Virus record (IMG/VR): IMGVR_UViG_3300042553_000279
Coordinates: 1 to 22,533 of that record
Strand: one strand, 5' to 3'
DNA from: a virus
Length of the DNA stretch: 22,533 nt
The notes beneath the pieces are model-generated. The model ran no database searches, had not been told where the DNA came from, and saw only the letters and a list, made by a program, of their open reading frames with translations. The translations under genes were made by a program, and so were the position numbers. Of the stretch, positions 7,292 to 13,403 are shown piece after piece; positions within the stretch are counted from its first letter, which is position 1; every line of letters begins with the position of its first letter.

Positions 7292-8356
7292 ATGCAGCTC
7301 AAGGCGACCGACGAACAAATCCTGCAAGCCCTAAAGAACGCCAAGGGGATTCGCGCAGCGGCTGCAAATGCGTTAGGCATCAACGAACGCACCCTGATGG
7401 CTCGCATGAACAAGATGCGGGGAAAGGGCTATTCCGTACCAGAGTCCACCTACCGGCAACCCATCGCAGCCATTGACCACGGCGACTACGAGTTCACGCC
7501 CCTCCCGGACGATGACGTTCCCATTGAGGAATTGATTGAGCAGCGCAAGCGCAAGTTTCTGCACAAGCAGGAGCATGAGGAAGCGTCCAAACTCATTCCC
7601 ATCAAGGTCAAGATACCCGGCGCCGTAGGCATCCTGCACTTTGGTGACCCGCACGTAGACGACGACGGCTGCGACATCGCCGCCATTGAGCGCCATACGG
7701 CCCTCGTCAACGCCACGGAAGGGCTGTTTGCTGCCAACGTGGGCGATACCACCAATGCATGGGTGGGTCGTTTAGCAAGGCTTTACGCAGATCAAGCCAC
7801 TTCTGCAGCTCAAGCATGGCGGTTGGCTGAATGGTTCATTAAAAGATGCAAGTGGCTGTACATGATCGCCGGAAACCATGACTTATGGGCAGGGGCTGGC
7901 GACCCATTGAAATGGATTGCTCGCCAACAAGAAGCTCTTTACAAGTCGTCCGAAGCGCGGATCGCCCTTAAATTCCCGAATGGCCGTGAAGTGCGAATAA
8001 ATGCTAGGCATGACCACGCAGGATCAAGCATCTGGAACCCCGCGCATGGCCCTATGAAAGCCGCCATGCTAGGAACCCGAGATCATATTTACGTTGCGGG
8101 TCATAAACATGAAAGCGCTTATAGCGTTCTAAAAGACCCTAGCGATGGAATCACAATGCATGCCATCAAAGTGGCTAGCTACAAAGTTTACGATCGTTAC
8201 GCAAAGGAAAAGGGGTTTAGAGATAATGCGCTATCCCCTTGCGCGGTAACAATTATTGACCCAGACCTGCCGCCAGATCATCCGGACATGGTAAAAGTGT
8301 TTTGGGAACCAGAAGAAGGCGCAGAGTTTTTGGCTTGGAAACGCAAAAAACGTTAA
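7292..8356 (+). CDS. HTH-metallophosphoesterase (DNA repair exonuclease-like)
   Basis: A 354-residue protein. I choose the ATG at 7292 with GGAG five bases upstream; a GTG at 7286 overlapping the previous stop is possible. Residues about 5-45 form a Fis-like helix-turn-helix (IRAAAANALGINERTLMARM). The phosphoesterase core follows with all motifs: GDPH at 118-121, GDTTN at 151-155, GNHD at 194-197, ARHDHAG near 240 and GHKH at 270-273. These bind two metal ions and cleave phosphodiester or phosphomonoester bonds; phage homologues are often called DNA repair exonucleases. The 3' half has lower GC than the 5' half. It converges on the HNH gene with a 4-base stop-stop overlap. Confidence 0.85.
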   Translation: MQLKATDEQILQALKNAKGIRAAAANALGINERTLMARMNKMRGKGYSVPESTYRQPIAAIDHGDYEFTPLPDDDVPIEELIEQRKRKFLHKQEHEEASKLIPIKVKIPGAVGILHFGDPHVDDDGCDIAAIERHTALVNATEGLFAANVGDTTNAWVGRLARLYADQATSAAQAWRLAEWFIKRCKWLYMIAGNHDLWAGAGDPLKWIARQQEALYKSSEARIALKFPNGREVRINARHDHAGSSIWNPAHGPMKAAMLGTRDHIYVAGHKHESAYSVLKDPSDGITMHAIKVASYKVYDRYAKEKGFRDNALSPCAVTIIDPDLPPDHPDMVKVFWEPEEGAEFLAWKRKKR

Positions 8357-8961
8357 GGCATGTCAGGCCAAACGCGATTGTTTTTTGAGTAATTTTCTGA
8401 GGCGGGAATGATTTGCAAGTTGGCTTCGCAATGCAACCCACAAACGCGCTTAGAAATTAACGGAACGATATGGTCAACGTGATGGCCTGGCTTGGCTTGG
8501 CACTCTTGATATATCGCCGCAATCGCTTTTGCGTCTGCCCATAGCGGCACCGCATTCAGCATCGCTGCTCGGCGTTTGCTTGATAAAGCCGCTACAGCAG
8601 CAGGGTTGTTTTTCTTCCACGCCGATTTCCAATAGCGAGCTTTTTCCGGGTTTGCAGCAGCCCATGCCCTGCTTATTTCGTTAAGTTTTTCGCGGCCAAT
8701 TGAAGCAACGCGAGCTTTGTGCGCTACGCCTCGGTTACGCTGGTTCCAGCGCTTTGACGCGGCTCTTGTTTTGTCGCGATTTTCGCTAGCCCATTTGGAA
8801 TAACGAGCCAAGTAACGGTCTTTGTTGTCGCGCTGCCATTTTGCAGCCGCAGCAGTATTGCAGGGCTTGCAACTTGATTTGTGACCGTCCTTGGATTGTG
8901 AAAACCGATGAAATTCGGTTAGCGGCTTAGTTTGGTGGCACTTGGCGCATTTCTTTTCCAT
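8353..8961 (-). CDS. HNH endonuclease, free-standing homing type
   Basis: A 202-residue protein. I choose the ATG at 8961 because the zinc-knuckle N-terminus (MEKKCAKCHQTKPLTEFH) starts there; a GTG at 8976 would add five residues. CxxC pairs at Cys5/Cys8 and Cys31/Cys34 form a likely zinc site, a long basic Trp/Asn-rich repeat region follows (NPEKARYWKSAWKK), and the HNH core HHVDHIVPL starts at residue 160 with Asn181 and a downstream NYSKNNR. Such proteins cut DNA at phage sites and spread themselves. It sits at the convergent end of two operons, overlapping both neighbours, as expected for an inserted selfish gene. Confidence 0.88.
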   Translation of the reverse strand: MEKKCAKCHQTKPLTEFHRFSQSKDGHKSSCKPCNTAAAAKWQRDNKDRYLARYSKWASENRDKTRAASKRWNQRNRGVAHKARVASIGREKLNEISRAWAAANPEKARYWKSAWKKNNPAAVAALSSKRRAAMLNAVPLWADAKAIAAIYQECQAKPGHHVDHIVPLISKRVCGLHCEANLQIIPASENYSKNNRVWPDMP

Positions 8962-9160
8962 TGTCCAATTGTACACACTTTTCGGCGCAAGCCTGTCTGA
9001 ACAGCTCCCGCTCTCGTTTAGTCCGAAGTGTGCAAAACCGCTGATGAAGGCGGTTCACGATGCTCCACCGAGACTTCCCGTCAATCTCCTCGTTGAGGGC
9101 CGTAAGTACCTCGTCCTCGGTCATGGAGGAGATGGCGTCGTTCAGTTCTTTCCAGTTCAT
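8927..9160 (-). CDS. Small helical protein of unknown function
   Basis: A 77-residue protein starting in an ATGA overlap with the VRR-NUC gene. The core (ISSMTEDEVLTALNEEIDGK, then IVNRLHQRFCTLRTKRE) resembles small phage proteins of the DUF7206 kind that follow replication or recombination genes; this is a pattern match from memory. The last residues (about DNGKEMRQVPPN) overlap the start of the HNH gene by 35 bases and may be a tail acquired when that gene was inserted. Function unknown. Confidence 0.7.
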   Translation of the reverse strand: MNWKELNDAISSMTEDEVLTALNEEIDGKSRWSIVNRLHQRFCTLRTKRERELFRQACAEKCVQLDNGKEMRQVPPN

Positions 9161-9468
9161 TTGCTCATCCGTTGTAAGTAAAGCGTTTGCAGGGCGACCA
9201 CCGTATCTTCGGGGTCGCGCCCCTCGTACCACTCGCCCTTGGGCTGGAATAGCCCCTGAAACCGTTTCTGGCCGTCAGAGAGCCGTCCGCCCTTTGCCTT
9301 GACCTCAACCCAACAGGTGTACGCTTTGCCGTCCTGTAACGGCTTTACGGCGAGCAGGTCGGGTATGTCGTGACCGGCGCTGCCGAAGTCGATGACCTCA
9401 AACCCTGCTTTGCGCAGGGCTTGGGCGATGTCTTGATGGTTGTTGTCCCGGCGTTTGGCGTATCGCAT
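9157..9468 (-). CDS. VRR-NUC/Holliday junction resolvase-like nuclease
   Basis: A 103-residue protein of the PD-(D/E)xK fold. Residues show the order expected for a VRR-NUC domain: an N-terminal helix (NNHQDIAQALRKAGFEVID), Asp37 in DIPDLLAV, and the E-x-K pair Glu55/Lys57 in WVEVKAKGGRLSDGQKRF. Stand-alone VRR-NUC proteins of about 100 residues are frequent in phages and cut branched or flapped DNA; the exact substrate here is unknown. It lies downstream of ERF and YqaJ in the same leftward operon, consistent with resolving recombination or replication intermediates before packaging. Confidence 0.85.
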   Translation of the reverse strand: MRYAKRRDNNHQDIAQALRKAGFEVIDFGSAGHDIPDLLAVKPLQDGKAYTCWVEVKAKGGRLSDGQKRFQGLFQPKGEWYEGRDPEDTVVALQTLYLQRMSK

Positions 9469-9773
9469 CAGTTGGGTTTAAGCGCCTTTTCGGCTTCAGC
9501 CGAGAATGTAAACCCATCTATGCCATAAGAGTAGACCGTACCGTCTGCCCAGACGACCATGAACTGCCCACCGGCGTACTTCCAGCAGCCGTAGGCGCCG
9601 ACCTTGCCGCCTTTTTCGGTGGTGTAGACCATGCGCTCACCCTCGGGGCATTGCGCCTGTACCGTGGTGAACACGATCTGACCGCCGTCGTTGTTGGTAA
9701 AACTGCCAAGAATTGTGAAGTCCTGTGCGACTGCGATGCTGCTGGCGAGTGCCAGGATTGACCAGATTTTCAT
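9468..9773 (-). CDS. Small exported protein of unknown function
   Basis: A 101-residue protein. The start at 9773 is fixed by a strong GGAGG six bases upstream and a clear signal peptide, MKIWSILALASSIAVA, with predicted cleavage after Ala16 (AVA-QD). The mature part is beta-rich with two cysteines (Cys42 and Cys63) that could form a disulfide, and repeated aromatic Gly motifs (GCWKYAGGQFMVVWADG). No lipobox is present, so a periplasmic soluble protein is predicted. A secreted product inside an early recombination operon is odd and would fit an envelope-directed role such as superinfection exclusion, but that is speculation. Confidence 0.75.
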   Translation of the reverse strand: MKIWSILALASSIAVAQDFTILGSFTNNDGGQIVFTTVQAQCPEGERMVYTTEKGGKVGAYGCWKYAGGQFMVVWADGTVYSYGIDGFTFSAEAEKALKPN

Positions 9774-9783
9774 TTTTCCTCCG

Positions 9784-9972
9784 TTAATCAATGGATCGGT
9801 CAGGCGCGTCTGCCGAGGCAGGGCGCTCATCAACCTTGTATGCCTTGCCTTCGCAAGACGGGATGCTGTGCCAACCGAAATGCGTGGCGTGGGAACACCA
9901 GATTTCGTTTGCCGTGCGTGTGAGATATGCCGACCAGAAACAGGTACGGCAGATAGCAAGGGGGTCGGTCAT
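9784..9972 (-). CDS. Small Cys/His-rich protein
   Basis: A 62-residue protein starting in an ATGA overlap with the upstream gene. Cysteines at 8 and 11 (CRTC), Cys26 followed by histidines at 28 and 31, and Cys40 suggest a small zinc-binding fold. Trp and Tyr are frequent in the middle (CFWSAYL, HFGWH). The stop lies ten bases before the start of the exported-protein gene, leaving room for that gene's Shine-Dalgarno. No function recognised. Confidence 0.6.
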   Translation of the reverse strand: MTDPLAICRTCFWSAYLTRTANEIWCSHATHFGWHSIPSCEGKAYKVDERPASADAPDRSID

Positions 9973-10196
9973 TGGCCCCTCGCACGGATGGCGTCGGCAA
10001 TCTGATCCGGGCTAACCAAAAACCCGGTCAGCGTGGAATGAAAGTCCATCCGCTCTGCTAACTCGGCACACGCCTCCCGCTCGGCTGCGGCAACGAGTTC
10101 AGCGAAGCGTTGAAGTGATTCGGTGCTTGGGCCAATGTAAGCATCGCCAGCAGACCAAACCTCTCGCGCCAGTCGGATGATGTCGTCGCGGGTCAT
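9969..10196 (-). CDS. Small protein with the EREACAE/IRARG module
   Basis: A 75-residue protein starting in an ATGA overlap (M-T-R-D-D-I-I). It carries the central helix RFAELVAAAEREACAELAER and the C-terminal AIRARG, the same two signatures found in two rightward genes at 15203 and 15526. The family is widespread in phage accessory regions and its function is not known to me. Part of the DNA encoding the signatures is nearly identical in all three copies, so these are recent or recombining modules rather than convergent sequences. Confidence 0.75.
   Translation of the reverse strand: MTRDDIIRLAREVWSAGDAYIGPSTESLQRFAELVAAAEREACAELAERMDFHSTLTGFLVSPDQIADAIRARGQ
10066..10082 (-). repeat. Inverted copy of the EREACA module core
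   Basis: Seventeen bases (GAGCGGGAGGCGTGTGC on the minus strand) are identical to 15410-15426 and 15637-15653. A second shared block lies at 9976-9993, where 17 of 18 bases match 15499-15516 and 15723-15740. Confidence 0.9.
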
Positions 10197-10414
10197 GCGA
10201 AAATGTCCGGGATAACGCGAGGCGTGATCAAGCGATAACTCGCATACTTCTTGCCGTTGCGAGTCTCGTACTCGGTGGTAATGCACAGCCCTTGACGGCG
10301 CAGGTCATCGACCCTAGCGGCCAACCGAAAGCACCCGTAGTCTCGCAGCGCATCCAGCGGCGTAATGCTCTTGCCGGATTCCAGATGCGCCCTAATCGCA
10401 TCAACCTGTGTCAT
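10193..10414 (-). CDS. Winged-helix DNA-binding protein (HTH_39-like)
   Basis: A 73-residue protein with the pattern AIRAHLESGKSITPLDALRD, then YGCFRLAARVDDLRRQG and a beta-wing RNGKKYASYRL. This matches small phage helix-turn-helix proteins of the HTH_39 type, where a short helix pair selects DNA and a wing follows. It could regulate phage genes or help replication or recombination proteins find DNA; nothing here decides between these. It starts four bases inside the preceding gene and ends with an ATGA overlap. Confidence 0.8.
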   Translation of the reverse strand: MTQVDAIRAHLESGKSITPLDALRDYGCFRLAARVDDLRRQGLCITTEYETRNGKKYASYRLITPRVIPDIFA

Positions 10415-10731
10415 ACGTTACCCATCCTCTTGTTTGCTGATATGGTTCGATACACGTCAAGGACAATCTGCTCGGTACTGCGCTTGTTATTGAGAAACGA
10501 ATAGAGCTGTAAAGCCTTGACGTACTCCTCATGCGCCTCGACGGTCTTGGAGTGTTGGGTAGCGGTGGCCTGGCGCTCGGCCACCGTCCCGTCTGCGTGG
10601 GTGAACACGGCTTCGCGGGTGCGCTTGTAAAAAAACTCTGCCCGCTCCACCTCACCCTTTGCCATCGCGCATTTCTCGTCGGTATCAACGAGGAACCGCA
10701 ATGCCTTCTCTGCCCGATCTTCGCTGATCAT
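10411..10731 (-). CDS. Helical protein of unknown function in the recombination operon
   Basis: A 106-residue protein whose ATG shares one base with the stop of the SSB-tail gene (TGATG). It is almost wholly helical and charged (MISEDRAEKALRFLVDTDEK, KGEVERAEFFYKRTRE), compatible with a coiled coil or helical bundle. Similar proteins occur between SSB-like and other early genes in many phages. I know no activity for them. Tight coupling to the SSB-tail gene suggests a role in DNA recombination or replication. Confidence 0.75.
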   Translation of the reverse strand: MISEDRAEKALRFLVDTDEKCAMAKGEVERAEFFYKRTREAVFTHADGTVAERQATATQHSKTVEAHEEYVKALQLYSFLNNKRSTEQIVLDVYRTISANKRMGNV

Positions 10732-10994
10732 CAGAACGGCGGCAGTTCGTCGTTCAGGTCTGCCGTCCCCCAATTGTCCTCGGTGACCTTCTGTGCGGGC
10801 TTGGGCGCTTGCCCTTCCTTCTTCTGGAAGGATATGGACAGATACCCCATGCCGCCCTTGGACTGCTTCTTCCACGCGGACAGGCGAAACTCCACCCCGT
10901 CCACGTTGCAGTCGCCGGTGTAATCAGGACGGGCAGGATTGCCCTTCTTGTCGTTGGCGAACAATGCGCCCCTGTTAGTCGGATCAAATGGCAT
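10731..10994 (-). CDS. Small putative ssDNA-binding-like protein with SSB-type acidic tail
   Basis: An 87-residue protein with GGAGA before the ATG. The N-terminal 60 residues look like a small beta-barrel domain (GDCNVDGVEFRLSAWKK, GGMGYLSISFQKKEG) reminiscent of DUF736-like proteins. After a Pro/Lys linker it ends in DLNDELPPF, close to the acidic DDDIPF-type tip by which bacterial SSB recruits exonucleases, RecO, PriA and other partners. A role as a minimal SSB or an SSB decoy is inferred from the tail and from its place between YqaJ exonuclease and other recombination genes. Confidence 0.65.
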   Translation of the reverse strand: MPFDPTNRGALFANDKKGNPARPDYTGDCNVDGVEFRLSAWKKQSKGGMGYLSISFQKKEGQAPKPAQKVTEDNWGTADLNDELPPF

Positions 10995-11598
10995 TTTTCA
11001 TCTCCTCAAGTGCTTTGACTTTCACATCCAATTCGCCAAGGAACTTCTCGACCTCGGCTTCCAACATCGCAATGCACTCGTCGTCGCGTGGTATGCGGAC
11101 AATGAGCAACTGCAAACCTTCTGGCATACGCGGGTCGTAGGACACCCAATCTGCCCACGCCGCTCCGGTACAGGCTATCTGCCATTGCATCTGGTAGTAG
11201 TACTTCTGCGGCGCCTCCCGAGTCATCAGGTACTCGATATGCTGGGCCGTCTGCGGACACTTGATCTCAAGACATCCCCCGCCTACCAGTCCGTCAGGGC
11301 TTGCCCCTGTCATCGGGATACGCGGGTGCGGGATAAACCCCACCTCGGTCACGAGTTCGCCGGTACGGGCCGAGTACGCAGCCCGTGCGGCGGGTTCTTG
11401 GTCAATCCCCCATTGCATCGCCGCATTGGTAAACGACTCTGCCCGTGTGCCGGTGAGGCGCTCACAGACCAGTTCAGCCATGTAGTTAGCTCGACTCGCC
11501 CCGTACCCGGTCTTGGTCTTGGCGACGACATCGGCAATGCGACTGGCCGTGACCTTGCCGCATCGGGCGGCAAACCATTCCTCGGTTTTCTGTTCCAT
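10984..11598 (-). CDS. YqaJ-type (lambda exonuclease-like) 5'-3' DNA exonuclease
   Basis: A 204-residue nuclease of the YqaJ/lambda-exonuclease family. It starts with TEEWFAARCGKVTASRIADV, the usual N-terminal signature. The PD-(D/E)xK site can be read as Glu68 (GIDQEPAAR), Asp102 (GASPDGLV), Glu111 and Lys113 (CLEIKCP), with a helical end (QMQWQIACTG). The enzyme degrades one strand of duplex ends to give single-stranded DNA on which the ERF protein acts. Its ATG shares one base with the upstream stop (TAATG), and its end overlaps the SSB-tail gene by 11 bases. Confidence 0.93.
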   Translation of the reverse strand: MEQKTEEWFAARCGKVTASRIADVVAKTKTGYGASRANYMAELVCERLTGTRAESFTNAAMQWGIDQEPAARAAYSARTGELVTEVGFIPHPRIPMTGASPDGLVGGGCLEIKCPQTAQHIEYLMTREAPQKYYYQMQWQIACTGAAWADWVSYDPRMPEGLQLLIVRIPRDDECIAMLEAEVEKFLGELDVKVKALEEMKNAI

Positions 11599-11822
11599 TA
11601 TTCCTTCTCCATCAGGGTTTTGAGTTCACGCACTTCGCGTTCCAGTCTGCGGACACGCTCCTGCGCCAGGCCCTCACGCATTTCGGCGTCAAGGCGCAGC
11701 TTGGTCTGTGTCCGTAGGCGCTGTGCGAGAACCTGCGACAGTTCCGAAGCGTCGTCAGCAAGGGCCATAACGTGGCCGACAAGTTCGCCCTCGGTCATGC
11801 TTTCGTAGTAGTGGAGGCTCAT
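11598..11822 (-). CDS. Small coiled-coil protein
   Basis: A 74-residue protein starting in an ATGA overlap. After MSLHYYESMTEGELVGHVMA the rest is one long charged helix (DDASELSQVLAQRLRTQTKL, then ERVRRLEREVRELKTLMEKE) with clear heptads, so it is probably a parallel coiled coil. No enzyme motif is present. It sits between ERF-linked and exonuclease genes, so a scaffold role in the recombination complex is possible but unproven. Confidence 0.75.
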   Translation of the reverse strand: MSLHYYESMTEGELVGHVMALADDASELSQVLAQRLRTQTKLRLDAEMREGLAQERVRRLEREVRELKTLMEKE

Positions 11823-12172
11823 TTGCCCTCCGCTTGGTCAAGCCATTCAATGGCTCGCATTGCAGCAAATGCTGCGTCCTGCTCTGCCCGCTTGATGGTT
11901 TGCTGTGCGCGCAGGACAGCACGCGCCCACTCGGTCGCATCCGTTGCGGCTAACGCATCGGCACGGCATTTGGCCCATGACGCAGCACTCGCAAGGCCAT
12001 TGCCCTTCATAAACCGCTGCCATTCTCCAGCCTGATGGTTCGCCGCCGCTCCCGCTAGGATTGCATTGGTTACGTCGCGTTCAGACCACATTGCCCGCCA
12101 TTCCTTGCCGTATCCGCGTGCGTCGGCAAAGTCCTGATGCGCCTCCAGCCGCGCCCACATTCTGTCAATCAT
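11819..12172 (-). CDS. Unknown helical protein between ERF and the exonuclease
   Basis: A 117-residue protein starting in an ATGA overlap with the ERF gene. It is rich in Ala, Trp and Arg and predicted helical (MIDRMWARLEAHQDFADARG, WARAVLRAQQTIKRAEQDA). I do not recognise a domain. The overlap means its translation is probably coupled to ERF. Confidence 0.75.
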   Translation of the reverse strand: MIDRMWARLEAHQDFADARGYGKEWRAMWSERDVTNAILAGAAANHQAGEWQRFMKGNGLASAASWAKCRADALAATDATEWARAVLRAQQTIKRAEQDAAFAAMRAIEWLDQAEGK

Positions 12173-12708
12173 GACAGCACCTTTTTGCGGGCCGAGAACT
12201 GGTCAACGTGGGCCTCGCGTACCTCGGGGGTCAACGACTTAAACAGCGCCGTCAGGTCAGCCTGTGTCGCTGCTGCGGCGATCTTCGCCAGCACCTCGGC
12301 ATCCTGCTTGGGCTTGTTACGGCCCTGTGCGGCTTCGGCGTCGTCGTCGATCTGGGCAAGTCCAACCATGGCTGCGAGGGCATAACGGCGAGCGTAGGTG
12401 ATGCCCGACCCTTGGCCCTGCGGACTGTCGTCCTTGGTCAAGATGGGACAGTACGACCGCACCCACTCGCCCGACGAGTGCGCCAAGATCGTGACCAACA
12501 TGGCACGATGCTCGGTCGGCTCAATCGTCTGTATGACGGCCAGCCCGTTGTCCGTGAGAGGCTTGCGGCAAGCGTCCCAACACGCCGCAAGGTCGGCGTA
12601 TTTGCTTTTGAAGAACGGGTTAGCCGAGTCCTTAAGTGCGCCCGTGATGGACGCCTGTGCCTTTGAAAGTGCCGCTGCGAGAGCGGCGATGGATTCTGAC
12701 TGGTTCAC
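12169..12708 (-). CDS. erf: ERF-family single-strand annealing protein
   Basis: A 179-residue recombinase of the ERF family, which anneals complementary single strands and promotes phage recombination and genome circularisation. I place the start at GTG 12708 (reads M-N-Q-S-E-S) because AGGAG lies seven bases upstream; an in-frame start at 12729 would ignore that site. Family blocks visible are NPFFKSKYADLAACWDACRK (30-49), AHSSGEWVRS (76-85) and QGQGSGITYARRYALAAMVG (97-116). The C-terminal 50 residues are a variable tail. Pairing with a YqaJ nuclease in one operon is the usual exonuclease-annealase arrangement. Confidence 0.92.
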   Translation of the reverse strand: MNQSESIAALAAALSKAQASITGALKDSANPFFKSKYADLAACWDACRKPLTDNGLAVIQTIEPTEHRAMLVTILAHSSGEWVRSYCPILTKDDSPQGQGSGITYARRYALAAMVGLAQIDDDAEAAQGRNKPKQDAEVLAKIAAAATQADLTALFKSLTPEVREAHVDQFSARKKVLS

Positions 12709-12709
12709 G

Positions 12710-13102
12710 TTATATCTCCTTACAGACATAGTTCCTTTTCATCTTTCTGGCTTCCGGCTTCGTCAGCACCCGATTCCAGCGCAACATGACGTTGTATTTC
12801 GTCATTTCCAGCATTTTGTTGCCGTAACGCAATCTGAAGGTTTCGTTGGCTTTCGGGTCGTCAAAGATGGCAGTCAACATCGCGTTGACGAAGTAAACGG
12901 TGCGGTCACGCTGCTCCTTTGTGCTTTGATCAAGCCACTTGAACGCTTGTTTGTTGAAGTCAGGATTCAAGAACCCAAGCAAGACGTAGAGCGCAACAAA
13001 AATGTCGCCGTCAATGTCCCAATCGCCAGTCAGCAGTTCGTGGTAAAAATCCAACTTCAACTGCTTTTTCCGCCGCTTTTTTGTGGGCTTTTTGTCTTTC
13101 AC
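12710..13102 (-). CDS. Unknown protein with basic N-terminus
   Basis: A 130-residue protein with a GTG start overlapping the preceding stop (GTGA) and a GGGAGG Shine-Dalgarno six bases away. It begins with a strongly basic MKDKKPTKKRRKKQLKLDFY, followed by an acidic patch (DWDIDGDIF), a hydrophobic segment (VALYVLLGFLNPDF) and a basic, aromatic C-terminal half. Composition suggests nucleic-acid binding. I do not recognise a family. It is the second gene after the leftward promoter, so it should be made early. Confidence 0.75.
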   Translation of the reverse strand: MKDKKPTKKRRKKQLKLDFYHELLTGDWDIDGDIFVALYVLLGFLNPDFNKQAFKWLDQSTKEQRDRTVYFVNAMLTAIFDDPKANETFRLRYGNKMLEMTKYNVMLRWNRVLTKPEARKMKRNYVCKEI

Positions 13103-13314
13103 TTGATCCTCCCGAGTTCGGCGCGAGCCTTGTCGATGGCGTCAATGATGTCGCGCAGCCCGCTAGACCACGCGGTGGCGGTCTCGCGTTCAATGCGGTT
13201 CACTTCTTCAAGGGAAGCAAGGCAGTTCCATGCTGCCTGTTCGGTGCGGACGGCTGCGTCTTGGTACGCCTCGGCCATCTCCAGCAAGTCTCGATCTTCT
13301 TGTCGTTCGGTCAT
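13099..13314 (-). CDS. First gene of the leftward early operon, unknown
   Basis: A 71-residue acidic helical protein. The start at 13314 follows an AGGAGA site with six-base spacing; an upstream in-frame ATG at 13335 lacks one. The sequence (MTERQEDRDLLEMAEAYQDA, then LEEVNRIERETATAW) is helical and charged with no recognised motif. Its leader, about 27 bases from the predicted transcription start, carries one copy of a repeated 9-base motif that may be an operator. Confidence 0.75.
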   Translation of the reverse strand: MTERQEDRDLLEMAEAYQDAAVRTEQAAWNCLASLEEVNRIERETATAWSSGLRDIIDAIDKARAELGRIK

Positions 13315-13328
13315 GTCAATCTCCTGTG

Positions 13329-13350
13329 AGGCCAATCCTCAAGGCCAATC
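13329..13350. repeat. Two direct copies of AGGCCAATC, operator candidate
   Basis: AGGCCAATC occurs at 13329-13337 and 13342-13350, 13 bases apart. The second copy overlaps the leftward -10 hexamer and the predicted transcription start, a good place for a repressor to act. The binding protein is unknown; the adjacent Cro-like protein is the natural candidate. Confidence 0.5.
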
Positions 13351-13375
13351 ATACCGGCATCTTTGGACTTGTCAA
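13348..13375 (-). promoter_or_regulatory. Leftward sigma-70 promoter of the recombination operon
   Basis: On the minus strand TTGACA (13375-13370) is separated by 16 bases from TATGAT (13353-13348), a near-consensus vegetative promoter. Transcription should start near 13341, giving a leader of about 27 bases before the first gene. The -35 element overlaps that of the rightward promoter. Confidence 0.75.
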
Positions 13376-13397
13376 CCCCGGTTGCGTGAGTTATTGT
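13369..13397 (+). promoter_or_regulatory. Rightward sigma-70 promoter of the Cro-like operon
   Basis: TTGTCA (13369-13374), a 17-base spacer and TATTGT (13392-13397). The -10 hexamer ends six bases before the ATG at 13404, so the transcript would begin at or within a base or two of the start codon. No Shine-Dalgarno exists upstream of that ATG, consistent with a leaderless message. Confidence 0.65.
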
Positions 13398-13403
13398 GGC
13401 GCC

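Noticed and set aside
10193-10286. Longer form of the 75-residue EREACAE protein starting at 10286
   Set aside because: The extra 30 residues lie in the coding region of the HTH_39 gene; the ATGA overlap start at 10196 matches the rest of the operon.
10939-11808. Long rightward ORF antisense to the YqaJ exonuclease gene
   Set aside because: The opposite strand encodes a clear exonuclease with all catalytic residues; the rightward translation is low-complexity, rich in Arg, Cys and Ser, with no motif or ribosome-binding site. It is a shadow of GC-rich codon use.
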